Assembly: GCF_014836775.1 (NCBI RefSeq)
Contig: NZ_JACSQD010000002.1
Span: 242,674-306,673, forward strand
DNA length: 64,000 nucleotides
Direction: 5' to 3'
Source: Arthrobacter gallicola
Lineage (GTDB): Bacteria; Actinomycetota; Actinomycetes; Actinomycetales; Micrococcaceae
Below are positions 52,220 to 61,489 of this stretch, piece by piece. Position 1 is the first letter of the stretch; each line of letters begins with the position of its first letter. The notes under the pieces were generated by a model that saw nothing but the letters and a program-made list of their open reading frames with translations, ran no database searches and was not told the DNA's origin. A program made the position numbers and the translations under genes.

Positions 52220-52921
52220 ATGCAGTCAGTACGGTTCGATTCCATAGTCGGTTCACAGTCCACAGCCGGTTCGCAGTCTGCGGTCCGTCCGAATTCCGCA
52301 GTCCGCCCACTGTCCACAACGGCACCCCTGGCGCGGGCACTGGCCATGGGCGCCCTCCTGCTGCTGCCGCTGGCCGGCTGCGGTCCTGCACCGGAGCCGG
52401 TCTCCACTGAGGCAGGAGCTGACGCCACGTCTTCAGCGCAACCTGCAGCTGTCGGCGAGTCGACCGCCCCGGAACCCGAAACACCTTCCGGCGGGGCACC
52501 AGAATCACATACGGAGAACGGCATGCCTGACCTGGCAGAAACCATCACGGCCCTCAGACAGTCCCTCGGCCCGGCTTATACCGATGCCTGGGTCGTAGAC
52601 GGCACGCTGCACGTGGCGGTCACGGATCCGTCCTTCTTTGAGGCTATCCGAGCCGCCGGAGCCGTCCCGGTGCAGGCAGCATTTTCCGCAGCGGAGCTGC
52701 AGGAAGCGGTTCGCCTTGTCCACGACACCGGAGCTGCGGCAGGGACGGAGTTCCACAGCCTGAGTTTTAGCGGTCAAACCGGCATCACCGCCCACGTACC
52801 CGCAGATCAGGTGGAGCACCTGCGCGCTGCCCTCGCAGCCGCAGCACTTCCCGGCAATGTGCCGGTAGCGGTAGCGGTGTCCTCCGGAGTGGCAACGCCG
52901 CTGGACTCAAACGGCTCCTGA
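52220..52921 (+). CDS. Lipoprotein resembling an S1-protease prodomain
   Basis: A 233-aa predicted lipoprotein. An unusually long, repeat-rich N-terminus (SQSTAGSQSAVRPNSAVRP) precedes the helix ALAMGALLLLPLAGC, with lipid-modified Cys54. After an acidic linker, residues 105-225 read LRQSLGPAYTDAWVVDGTLH, VAVTDPSFFEAIRAAGAVPV and FSAAELQEAVRLVHD, a pattern I associate with the prodomains of streptogrisin/alpha-lytic proteases (AW-D-GTLVVAVTD... AGA-P...S--EL). No protease domain follows. It lies just downstream of the anchored S1 protease, separated by a terminator. A trans-acting folding helper or inhibitor is possible; it may also be unrelated. Confidence 0.65.
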   Translation: MQSVRFDSIVGSQSTAGSQSAVRPNSAVRPLSTTAPLARALAMGALLLLPLAGCGPAPEPVSTEAGADATSSAQPAAVGESTAPEPETPSGGAPESHTENGMPDLAETITALRQSLGPAYTDAWVVDGTLHVAVTDPSFFEAIRAAGAVPVQAAFSAAELQEAVRLVHDTGAAAGTEFHSLSFSGQTGITAHVPADQVEHLRAALAAAALPGNVPVAVAVSSGVATPLDSNGS

Positions 52922-53019
52922 CCGCCCGGTTTCATCCGTACCGGGGCGCACCGTGGCACCTGCGCTCCTAGACTGATTGGGTCAAGCAGTCCGGCATCCG
53001 CCTGTCTCCAGGAGCTCGT

Positions 53020-53409
53020 ATGGAGCAGAAACTGCGTTCCACCCTGTCCCCACGCACCGCCTGGATCCTGATCGGTGTCTGCGTCATCTTCTGGATCATC
53101 TCAGCGTTCGGGCTGCTGCAGCTGCCCACATCTGCTCCGTCGCTGCTGACATTCTTCTGGCTGTACCTGAACGCGCTGGCGGCCCTGACCAGTGCCGTGG
53201 CCGTGGCGGCCGCGGTGGCTGCGCTGGTGCTGCACCGCCGGGCAGCGCTGGCCCTGGAACCGGAGCGGCCCGGTGGCGGGCCCTCGTCCGCCCCGGACGA
53301 CGGCGGGGAAACTGACGGGGAGGAAACTGACCTGTTCCGGCTCCTGGACGAAAACCCGGAACCGGAAAAGACCACCCGGCCAGCGCGAAAAAAGCGCAAG
53401 CGGGGCTAG
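53020..53409 (+). CDS. Hypothetical two-helix membrane protein
   Basis: A 129-aa protein. The first helix is AWILIGVCVIFWIISAFGLL, the second spans about residues 45-72 (FFWLYLNALAALTSAVAVAA). The C-terminal 50 residues are hydrophilic and end in a strongly basic PARKKRKRG. ATG 53020 has CAGGAG ahead. I recognise no family; no partner is obvious. Confidence 0.7.
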   Translation: MEQKLRSTLSPRTAWILIGVCVIFWIISAFGLLQLPTSAPSLLTFFWLYLNALAALTSAVAVAAAVAALVLHRRAALALEPERPGGGPSSAPDDGGETDGEETDLFRLLDENPEPEKTTRPARKKRKRG

Positions 53410-53469
53410 CTGCGCCAGGATTTGGGCCCCGGGAAAGCGGGCCGCTCCAGGCCTGGAAGCGCTGTGAGC

Positions 53470-53859
53470 CTAGGCCTTGCCGGCTGGGCCTTCGGTGGAA
53501 TCGGATGCTGCAGGCGGTGCCGCCCGAGTGTTTTCGGGAGCCTTTTTGGCACCGGGCGCTCCGACGCTTCCGGCACCGCCGGGGATTTTTGCGGAGGCGC
53601 GGTGGACGCCGGAACCTTCACCGATATGGTCCGGGTTGGGCTTCTCAGTCATCAGCAGCAACGAGGAGATCAGCAGCGAGGCGATAAACGCGATGCCCGC
53701 TGCGGTGAGGCCCAGATCGACCCGCAGCTCCTTGGTTGCTCCGCCGGTGGCGAAGATCATGGTGGCGATGCCGGCAATAACGGCCAGAACTGCGGAGAAA
53801 ACCAGCGGGGCTTTCACGGAATTCCGTTTCTGCGGCCCACCGGGCTGGCTCTTCGCCAC
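53470..53859 (-). CDS. Hypothetical two-helix membrane protein
   Basis: A 129-aa protein starting at GTG 53859 with AGGAGG ahead. Two helices (FSAVLAVIAGIATMIFATGG and LTAAGIAFIASLLISSLLLM) are followed by a low-complexity Ala/Gly/Pro tail (SVGAPGAKKAPENTRAAPP). It converges on the previous small membrane gene. No family assigned. Confidence 0.7.
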   Translation of the reverse strand: MAKSQPGGPQKRNSVKAPLVFSAVLAVIAGIATMIFATGGATKELRVDLGLTAAGIAFIASLLISSLLLMTEKPNPDHIGEGSGVHRASAKIPGGAGSVGAPGAKKAPENTRAAPPAASDSTEGPAGKA

Positions 53860-53922
53860 TATCTGTCCTCCTGCGTTGTCGATTGGGCGGTCTTCTACCT
53901 CAGGTAGAAGCCGCGGTCAGTT

Positions 53923-54513
53923 CTAGTTTACGGCCTTCGAGGCTTCCATGCTGTCCCGGCTCAGACTCGCGTCATGACGCAGCCCCAGACCGGAGATCGC
54001 GAGGATCACTGCGGTAATGACGGCGGCTCCCCCACTGACACCGAGCAGGGCCTGGGCATGGCTGCCATCCGGCAGGGCAAGGAATACCGGCAGCAGCACG
54101 CCGGCACCAATGCCAACCACTCCGGTAATCAGCCAGTCACGGGCCGGAACGAACAGCTTCCGGGCGCGGAACCAGAGCACAAGCTCAACGACTCCTCCGA
54201 AGACCAGCGCCGCGCCGGCTGCATACGCAAAGACCTGCACCGACTGAACAACAGCCACAAGAACGCCAACCACTGCGTAGACAGCGGCCGCGGCAAGCAG
54301 GGCGGCCGGAACCAGTGCAACTCCACACGTCTTCGCCAGGGCGGACATCCGCCAGACGCTGACTCCGGTGAGCACCAGGTAGATTCCGCCTGCAACAGCC
54401 AAAACCGCCACGGTGGGTTCCTGCCAGAAAATGGTCACCGCGCCGTAGACCGCCGCTATGGCGGAACGCAGCAGAATAGGGACCCAAGGTGCCTTGGGGT
54501 GGGATACGCCCAC
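53923..54513 (-). CDS. HdeD/DUF308-like membrane protein
   Basis: A 196-aa protein with six predicted helices in three pairs. AIAAVYGAVTIFWQEPTVAV and LAVAGGIYLVLTGVSVWRMS resemble the DUF308/HdeD repeat. GTG 54513 has GGAGG ahead. Function is unknown; HdeD-type proteins are linked to acid or envelope stress. It is followed by the other small membrane gene on the same strand. Confidence 0.7.
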   Translation of the reverse strand: MGVSHPKAPWVPILLRSAIAAVYGAVTIFWQEPTVAVLAVAGGIYLVLTGVSVWRMSALAKTCGVALVPAALLAAAAVYAVVGVLVAVVQSVQVFAYAAGAALVFGGVVELVLWFRARKLFVPARDWLITGVVGIGAGVLLPVFLALPDGSHAQALLGVSGGAAVITAVILAISGLGLRHDASLSRDSMEASKAVN

Positions 54514-54565
54514 GGTTGGCCTCCGCTTTCAGGTTGCTTGGCGGCCGGTCTGGCCGATCCTTAGC

Positions 54566-55924
54566 TTAGTCCTTCCGCTTCCCCGGTGCCGCACCGGTGC
54601 GCATCCAGGCGTCACCGCGGGCCCGCCAGGCGAGGGTTATGGCCCGCGCTGACATGTAGCCGAGCCCAAAAGCGGCCCACAGCCAGGCGATTCCTGTCCC
54701 GCCTTCGAGTCCGGAAACGTGGACCCACCACAGCAGCGGCAGATAGGCCAGCAGGTTCACGACGCCGGTGAGGGCCAGATATTTCGCGTCCCCGGCCCCG
54801 ATCAGCACTCCGTCCAGCACAAAGACCAGACCGCAGACCGGCTGTGCAGCGGCCAGGACCCACAACCCGGCCGTGAGCGCCTGCTGCACACCGGCGTCAG
54901 GAGTGAAGATCCAGCCCACAAACGGTGCCGCCACGGCCAGCAGCGCTCCGGTGATCACACCGAAGCCAATGCCCCACCGGGACATGGTCCGGGTCAGTTC
55001 GCGGACCGTCCGCCGGTTCCCGGCGCCCAGTTCCTTGCCAATCATCGCCTGCGCGGCGATCGCGAGCGCATCCAGCGCGAACGCCAGGAAGGTAAAGAAG
55101 GTCATGACCAGCTGATGAGCGGCCAGGGACACCGGGCCCTGGGACGTGGCGACGAAAACGGCGGCAAGCACCGCGATCCGCAGGCTCAGGGTGCGCAGCA
55201 TCAACCAGGACCCGACGTGCAGACTGGCGAGGATGCCGGAGGCAGCCGGACGCAGCGGCACCCCTTCCCGCCGTGCCATCCGCGCAACCATGATCAGGTA
55301 GACCGCCGCCATGCCCCACTGGCTCAGACTGGTTCCCAGCGCCGCGCCGGCGACCGAAAGGTCCAGTCCGTACACCAGGGCGAAGTTCAGGCCAATGTTG
55401 ACGCTGAAACCTGCCACCGCGACAACCAGCGGCGTCCTGGTGTCCTGGAGTCCGCGCAGCACGCCGGTGGCGGCCAGCACCACCAGCATCGCGGTCAGCC
55501 CCGGTGCCGACCAGCGCAGGTAGTCCACGGCGTAACGCTGCACTTCCCCTTCCGCGCCCATCACGCCGGTCAGCCAGGGGGCCAGGAGGATGGCTGCAGC
55601 GGAGAGCACGATGCCCAGCAGGACTGCCAGGGCGATGCCGTCGCGGCCGGCTGCCACTGCCTCGCGGTGCCGGTTTCCGCCCAGGTAGCGGGCCACGGTG
55701 CCGGTGGTGGAATAGGCCAGGAACACCATCAGCCCGACGGCGGTCTGCAGGACCGTGGAGGCCAGGCCCACACCGGCGAGCTGGTCAACGCCCAGGTGCC
55801 CCACGATCGCAGCATCGGCAAGCAGGAACAGCGGTTCGGCGATCAGCGCCCCGAGGGCAGGCAGGGCCAGGGCAAGGATCTGCCGGCCGAGGCCGCGGTT
55901 CGCCGCGGGAGTCCTGGTTTTCAC
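54566..55924 (-). CDS. MATE-family efflux transporter
   Basis: A 452-aa, 12-helix exporter of the DinF-like MATE branch. LALPALGALIAEPLFLLADA and AIVGHLGVDQLAGVGLASTV form the conserved first repeat; ATGVLRGLQDTRTPLVVAVA and the second-half LVFVLDGVLIGAGDAKYLAL are family signatures. The start is uncertain: GTG 55924 has GAGGA directly abutting it, and GTG 55966 is also in frame. It would extrude drugs or metabolites with Na+ or H+. A 9-bp hairpin (55995-56016) separates it from the next gene upstream. Confidence 0.87.
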   Translation of the reverse strand: MKTRTPAANRGLGRQILALALPALGALIAEPLFLLADAAIVGHLGVDQLAGVGLASTVLQTAVGLMVFLAYSTTGTVARYLGGNRHREAVAAGRDGIALAVLLGIVLSAAAILLAPWLTGVMGAEGEVQRYAVDYLRWSAPGLTAMLVVLAATGVLRGLQDTRTPLVVAVAGFSVNIGLNFALVYGLDLSVAGAALGTSLSQWGMAAVYLIMVARMARREGVPLRPAASGILASLHVGSWLMLRTLSLRIAVLAAVFVATSQGPVSLAAHQLVMTFFTFLAFALDALAIAAQAMIGKELGAGNRRTVRELTRTMSRWGIGFGVITGALLAVAAPFVGWIFTPDAGVQQALTAGLWVLAAAQPVCGLVFVLDGVLIGAGDAKYLALTGVVNLLAYLPLLWWVHVSGLEGGTGIAWLWAAFGLGYMSARAITLAWRARGDAWMRTGAAPGKRKD

Positions 55925-55994
55925 TCCTCTAGCGTACGGCGGGTCGGACACGGGCTGCCGGCACACACCGCCGGCCGGTACGGCCGCCTACGTG

Positions 55995-56016
55995 GGTCAG
56001 GAAAGCGTTCCTGACC
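55995..56016. terminator. Hairpin between HD-domain and MATE genes
   Basis: GGTCAGGAA (55995-56003) and TTCCTGACC (56008-56016) form a perfect 9-bp stem with a four-base loop, five bases beyond the HD gene stop. There is no T-tract. Confidence 0.45.
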
Positions 56017-56020
56017 TCAT

Positions 56021-56941
56021 TTACCTGCCGGCCCCGGCTCCCCGCCCCGAATCCCGGCTCGCCGGATCCACAGAGCCGGCGAGCACAGCGAGTTCGCGCC
56101 GCAGGTTTGCCCGCGCCGCTGTTCCCCACAACTCCTCGCCCCGGTCGGTGAAAAACAGCCGGCTGCGGCCCAGCAGTGTGTCGAGGACCGCGCTGCGGCC
56201 GGCGCGGAAGGTCTCATCGTCCAGGTGCCGGTATTCCAGCCGCACGTCCGCGGCATACCTGTCATACCCCAGGGCGTCCCGGCCCAGTACGGCCAGGTCC
56301 GCGTCGACGAGCAGTGCGCCGCTGATATCCCCGGGCTCCGGGTTGTGCCCGGCCGTCAACCGGACCAGCCGGGCAGCTTCGGCTGTCTCCGCCCGGCCGA
56401 CGCCGGCAGCCGGCAGCAGCTCCTCCGAGAGGACCGCGGAGGCCTCCTCATCCGCCCCGGGGACGCCGTCGTACACCGCGTCATGGAACCAGGCCGCCAG
56501 CAGCACCGTCCGGTCCCCGCAGCCCAGGCGGTGCAGGGCTTCCAGGGCCTGGAGCAGGTGGCGGCGGTCGTGATAGTGGCGGTGCGGCTCGCCCCAGCGG
56601 TTCAACAGCTCCGCGCCCAGCTCCGGGGCTCCCGGCAGCGCCGTCTCCCAGCGGCCGCGCAGCGGGTGCACGAGCGACGCTGCGCGCTCACGTGCCGGAA
56701 TCCGGAGTCCGCCGCGGATCAGGGCCCGGACCAGCGTCCCGCCGTCAACCGCCGCAGCTCCGGCCTGGACCAGGTCCCTGTACCGGTGCGCCGGAACGTC
56801 ATAGTGGTCCTGGTCAAAAGCCCGGCGGGGAATTCCGGCAGTTTCGGCGAAGGAGTGCAGTTCTTCCAGCGAGGTGTCGGACACCAGGTGGGAAAAATGG
56901 GTGTTGTGGGCTGGCCACAGGGGCGGGTCGATGAAGATCAC
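56021..56941 (-). CDS. DUF4031 domain fused to HD-superfamily hydrolase-like domain
   Basis: A 306-aa two-domain protein. Residues 1-75 are a DUF4031 unit (IFIDPPLWPAHNTHFSHLVS, then SFAETAGIPRRAFDQDHYDV), usually a separate protein of about 90 aa. Residues 105-300 resemble predicted metal-dependent HD hydrolases (NRWGEPHRHYHDRRHLLQAL, LLAAWFHDAVYDG, ALLVDADLAVLGRD). The histidine and HD pair for metal binding are present. The start is GTG 56941. The fused arrangement suggests that the two act in one pathway, which is unknown. Confidence 0.82.
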   Translation of the reverse strand: MIFIDPPLWPAHNTHFSHLVSDTSLEELHSFAETAGIPRRAFDQDHYDVPAHRYRDLVQAGAAAVDGGTLVRALIRGGLRIPARERAASLVHPLRGRWETALPGAPELGAELLNRWGEPHRHYHDRRHLLQALEALHRLGCGDRTVLLAAWFHDAVYDGVPGADEEASAVLSEELLPAAGVGRAETAEAARLVRLTAGHNPEPGDISGALLVDADLAVLGRDALGYDRYAADVRLEYRHLDDETFRAGRSAVLDTLLGRSRLFFTDRGEELWGTAARANLRRELAVLAGSVDPASRDSGRGAGAGR

Positions 56942-57061
56942 GCGGACTCGGAGGGCCGGGGTGCAGGTGCAGGAACCATTCCTCCATCCTTAGCCCACCC
57001 GGTCCGCAATTTCCATCCGGCCGGCTGCCTTCGGGCAATCGTCCGCGGCTCCATTGGGACA

Positions 57062-57129
57062 AATTCTCCTGCCGAAGGCACCACCCGCAGGAGAATTCCT
57101 CCGCGGGACGGGCAGCCCATCCCGCGGAG
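57062..57129. terminator. Two back-to-back perfect hairpins
   Basis: AATTCTCCTGC/GCAGGAGAATT (57062-57072 with 57087-57097) and CTCCGCGGGA/TCCCGCGGAG (57099-57108 with 57120-57129) lie one base apart between the FMO stop and the HD-fusion gene. On the minus strand the second stem encountered ends in AATTTGTCCC. They most likely terminate the FMO transcript. Confidence 0.6.
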
Positions 57130-57156
57130 TGTTCCACTGTCCCTCCCTCTGTCCGG

Positions 57157-58554
57157 CTAGTGTCCGGCGGACTCCGTTGACGCGCCCCCGTGGACAATCC
57201 GCGCGGTCTCATCCTCCGCCGGTTCGGACAGATAGCGCTCGAGTGAGTCGTCAAGCTCGCTCAGCCACGGCGTGTGGTGGACCACGGATTCGGTGCCGGT
57301 CATCACCGAGGTGTGGACGCCGTCGCGGTAGGTGAGGATGTTTTCCTTCTTGTCCTGCTTCCAGGCGAGGAACACGTCAACAACACGGTCCAGATCGAAC
57401 TCCGGATAGTCGGTCGCTCCCACCAGGTCTCTGATGTAGTCCGCCTGGAACCGCACCTCGTCTGCGGAGCTGCCGATGGCCCGGAACCGGGCCTGCCATT
57501 CACCCTGGTGCTGCAGGCGCTCCGCCGCGGACGGCAGCTCAGCAGCACCGAGGATGAGGTCCCGGACGTACCAGGCCTGCGCATCGAACATATTAAAGGT
57601 GAACCACTGGTCCTGGGCGCCGAGGTAGTAAAGATGCGGGTTCTGCTCCCACACCACACCCCGGTACAGGCGTTCGGGATAGACGTTGTTCGGGGAGTCC
57701 AACGCAAGGTCGGCGGGCAGGAACGGATACTTGTGCAGGTAGCCGGTGCACAGGATCACGGCATCGAAGCGGCGCGTCTGGCCGTTGGAGAACCGCACGG
57801 TTTCGCCCTCGAAACGCTCCAGCAGCGGCAGTTCCTCCATACCGTCCGGCCAGTCCAAACCCATTGGAGCCGTCCGGTAACTCATCGTGACTGACTTCGC
57901 GCCCATCTTGAACGCCTGCACACCGATGTCCTCGGCGGAGTAACTGGCGCCAACCAACAAGACGTCCTTGCCTGCGAGCGCCTCCGCGCCGCGGAAATCG
58001 TGGGCGTGGCGCAGCGATCCGGGGAAGGTTTCGATGCCGTCAAAGTCGGGCACGTTCGGGACGGAGAAGTGCCCGGTGGCCACGACAACGCGGTCGAAGC
58101 GCTCCGTCGTCGTCGTTTTGGCCCGAAGATCCTCGACCGTGACTTCGAAGCCGCCGTCAACTTCCTTCACCCAGCGCACGGCGTGTGCGAAGCGCACCCA
58201 CTTGCGGACGTCCGTTTTGCTGACCCGGCCGTTGATGTAGTCCCAGAGGACCGCCCGCGGCGGGTAGGACGAGATGGGGCGGCCGAAGTGCTCGTCAAAG
58301 GTGTAATCGGCGAATTCGAGAGCTTCCTTCGGACCGTTGGACCACAGGTTGCGGTACATGCTGGAGTGGACGGGTTCACCGTAGCCATCCATCCCCGTGC
58401 GCCAGCTGTAGTTCCACTGGCCTCCCCAGTCATCCTGCTTTTCAAAGCAGACAATTTCGGGTATTTCCAGGCCCCCGCGGGCCGCCGACTCAAATGCTCT
58501 GAGCTGGGCCATGCCGCTGGGGCCGGCTCCGATAATGGCAATTCGTGCAGTCAA
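57157..58554 (-). CDS. tmm: Trimethylamine-monooxygenase-like flavin monooxygenase
   Basis: A 465-aa FMO. The FAD loop is IIGAGPSGMAQLRAF; VCFEKQDDWGGQWNYSWRTG, GEPVHSSMYRNLWSNGPKEA and YTFDEHFGRPISSYPPRAVL follow. The FMO motif is FPGSLRHAHDF, the NADPH loop VLLVGASYSAEDIG, and QDQWFTFNMFDAQAWYVRD lies near the C-terminus. All line up with bacterial Tmm as I know it. It would oxidise trimethylamine to its N-oxide, or another amine or sulfide. The TTG start at 58554 has GGAAAGG ahead. No demethylase (Tdm) or TMAO transporter lies nearby. Confidence 0.82.
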   Translation of the reverse strand: MTARIAIIGAGPSGMAQLRAFESAARGGLEIPEIVCFEKQDDWGGQWNYSWRTGMDGYGEPVHSSMYRNLWSNGPKEALEFADYTFDEHFGRPISSYPPRAVLWDYINGRVSKTDVRKWVRFAHAVRWVKEVDGGFEVTVEDLRAKTTTTERFDRVVVATGHFSVPNVPDFDGIETFPGSLRHAHDFRGAEALAGKDVLLVGASYSAEDIGVQAFKMGAKSVTMSYRTAPMGLDWPDGMEELPLLERFEGETVRFSNGQTRRFDAVILCTGYLHKYPFLPADLALDSPNNVYPERLYRGVVWEQNPHLYYLGAQDQWFTFNMFDAQAWYVRDLILGAAELPSAAERLQHQGEWQARFRAIGSSADEVRFQADYIRDLVGATDYPEFDLDRVVDVFLAWKQDKKENILTYRDGVHTSVMTGTESVVHHTPWLSELDDSLERYLSEPAEDETARIVHGGASTESAGH

Positions 58555-58830
58555 GGCTGCCTTTCCGGCCTTCCGGCCTCGTGTCACACGGCGCGGAGGC
58601 GTCCCGTGGGCCGCCTCAACATGCCGCTTCGTATAACCGGGAGCACCCGCCGCGTGGCAGGTGCTCCCGGGGGCGCCAAAGGGGGCGCCCATCCGGGTCA
58701 TCTTATCTGTTGGGCTCTTCCGGCCCCCGGGCCAGGACGGATCCTGTACCGTCTGCGGCGCCCCACCGGCACCCTCCGGGCGGTTCCGCTGCCGCCTACC
58801 CCTTGTCCGCCAGCCAAGCTGAATGGTCCA

Positions 58831-59946
58831 ATGATGGCCATGACGCAGACAGAGGACACTGTCCTGGCCATCGGAACGCGCAAAGGCCTCTGGCTGGCGC
58901 GCAGCACCGACCGTGCGGACTGGACGCTCAGCGGACCGCATTTCCTGATGAACGAGGTTGCCAGCGTTGCCCTGGACACCCGTTCCTCACCGCCGCGGAT
59001 CCTGGCCGGCCTGCTCTCCTCCCATTGGGGACCCACGGTGGTGATCTCCGATGACCTTGGCGCGAGCTGGTCAGAGCCGGAAGAGGGAGCCATCGCCTTT
59101 CCTGCCGCCGCCGGGGAGTCGCTGGGGCGGATTTGGCAGCTGCAGCCGGACTCTGCGGACCGGCCGGGAGTCGTCTGGGCCGGGTGCGAACCGATTTCAG
59201 TGTGGAAATCGACCGACGGCGGAAGCCGTTTCGAGCTGAACCAGGGCTTGTGGGACCACCCACACCGTGCGGAGTGGGGCGCGGGCTACGGTGGAGCGGC
59301 TGCGCATACGGTGCTGCCGAGTCCCGTGGATGACACGGTGCATGTGGCCATCAGCTCCGGCGGTGTCTACCGGTCCGACGACGGCGGCCAGAGCTGGCAG
59401 GCGCGCAACCAGGGCATTTCCGCGTATTTCCTGCCGGATCCGAACCCGGAGTTTGGCCAGTGCGTGCACAAGGTGGCGCGCGACGCCGAACTGCCGGACC
59501 GGCTTTACGCGCAGAACCATCACGGCGTATACCGCTCGGATGACTCAGGCGAGACCTGGACCTCGATCGCCGACGGGCTGCCTGCCGACTTCGGGTTCGT
59601 GATGCTCTCGCATCCGCGCAGCGGCGGAACCATCTGGACTATTCCGCTGGTGGCAGACGGTGAACGGATACCTCCGGACGGGCGTCTGGCGGTCTACCGC
59701 AGCACAGATGCCGGGGACTCCTGGACCCGTCAGGACGCCGGGTTGCCGGAGGCGGAGTACAACGCCATCCTCCGTGATGCAGCGGCCGTGGACACGGGCG
59801 ACCCGGTGGGTGTCTATTTCGGTACCCGGGCAGGTGACGTCTACGCCAGCTCGGACGAAGGCGGCAGCTTCACCCTGGTGGCCTCCAATCTTCCCGATGT
59901 CCTGTGTGTCCGTGCGGCTTCCGTTCCCGGGTCAATGGGCCCATGA
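58831..59946 (+). CDS. BNR-repeat (sialidase-like beta-propeller) protein
   Basis: A 371-aa cytoplasmic beta-propeller. Asp-box/BNR units recur: SDDLGASWSEP, STDGGSRFEL, SDDGGQSWQA, SDDSGETWTS, STDAGDSWTR and SSDEGGSFTL. There is no signal peptide, so it is not a secreted sialidase despite the usual name. The ATG at 58831 (with 58834 and 58840 as alternatives) has a weak ribosome site; the frame is open far upstream, but that is antisense to the FMO gene. The stop overlaps the start of a MoaD/ThiS-like gene (ATGA), a pairing known from many bacteria with unknown function. Confidence 0.85.
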   Translation: MMAMTQTEDTVLAIGTRKGLWLARSTDRADWTLSGPHFLMNEVASVALDTRSSPPRILAGLLSSHWGPTVVISDDLGASWSEPEEGAIAFPAAAGESLGRIWQLQPDSADRPGVVWAGCEPISVWKSTDGGSRFELNQGLWDHPHRAEWGAGYGGAAAHTVLPSPVDDTVHVAISSGGVYRSDDGGQSWQARNQGISAYFLPDPNPEFGQCVHKVARDAELPDRLYAQNHHGVYRSDDSGETWTSIADGLPADFGFVMLSHPRSGGTIWTIPLVADGERIPPDGRLAVYRSTDAGDSWTRQDAGLPEAEYNAILRDAAAVDTGDPVGVYFGTRAGDVYASSDEGGSFTLVASNLPDVLCVRAASVPGSMGP

Positions 59947-60236
59947 CTGCGGGTGAAGTCAGGGTCCTGCTGCCGGAGATCCTGGCAGCCACGGCGGACG
60001 GCCAGCGCGAGCTCACCCTCCCCGGGTCGGAGGGATTGACCGTTCGATCACTGCTCACCGCCATCGGGGCCCGGTATCCCGTGCTGGAACGGCGGATCCG
60101 GGACGAGACCGGGACAGTCCGGCGGTATGTGAATATCTACATCGACGGACAGGACATCCGCGGCCTAAACCGGCAGGACAGCGTGGTTGGCGCCGGTGCC
60201 GAGGTGATGGTCCTGCAGTCCATTGCGGGCGGATAG
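59943..60236 (+). CDS. MoaD/ThiS-family ubiquitin-like protein
   Basis: A 97-aa beta-grasp protein. EVRVLLPEILAATADGQREL, GLTVRSLLTAIGARYPVLER and YVNIYIDGQDIRGLN are the standard MoaD/ThiS elements, and the C-terminus VMVLQSIAGG ends in the diglycine needed for adenylation and thiocarboxylation. It is translationally coupled to the BNR protein. It could be a sulfur carrier or a protein modifier. No E1-like, MoaE or ThiG gene adjoins. Confidence 0.88.
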   Translation: MTAGEVRVLLPEILAATADGQRELTLPGSEGLTVRSLLTAIGARYPVLERRIRDETGTVRRYVNIYIDGQDIRGLNRQDSVVGAGAEVMVLQSIAGG

Positions 60237-60251
60237 GGGCGTTTAACGCAG

Positions 60252-60285
60252 GAATGGCTGGACTCCCGAAGGAGTCCAGCCATTC
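60252..60285. terminator. Bidirectional hairpin between MoaD-like and Rpf genes
   Basis: GAATGGCTGGACTCC (60252-60266) and GGAGTCCAGCCATTC (60271-60285) form a perfect 15-bp stem with a CGAA loop, between two convergent genes. It is probably a shared terminator, although T-tracts are poor. Confidence 0.7.
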
Positions 60286-60300
60286 TCAGACAGCGCCGCC

Positions 60301-61489
<1,189 letters not shown>

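Noticed and set aside
58000-58830. Long plus-strand extension of the BNR gene
   Set aside because: It is antisense to the flavin monooxygenase and lacks Asp-box repeats; high GC keeps antisense frames open.
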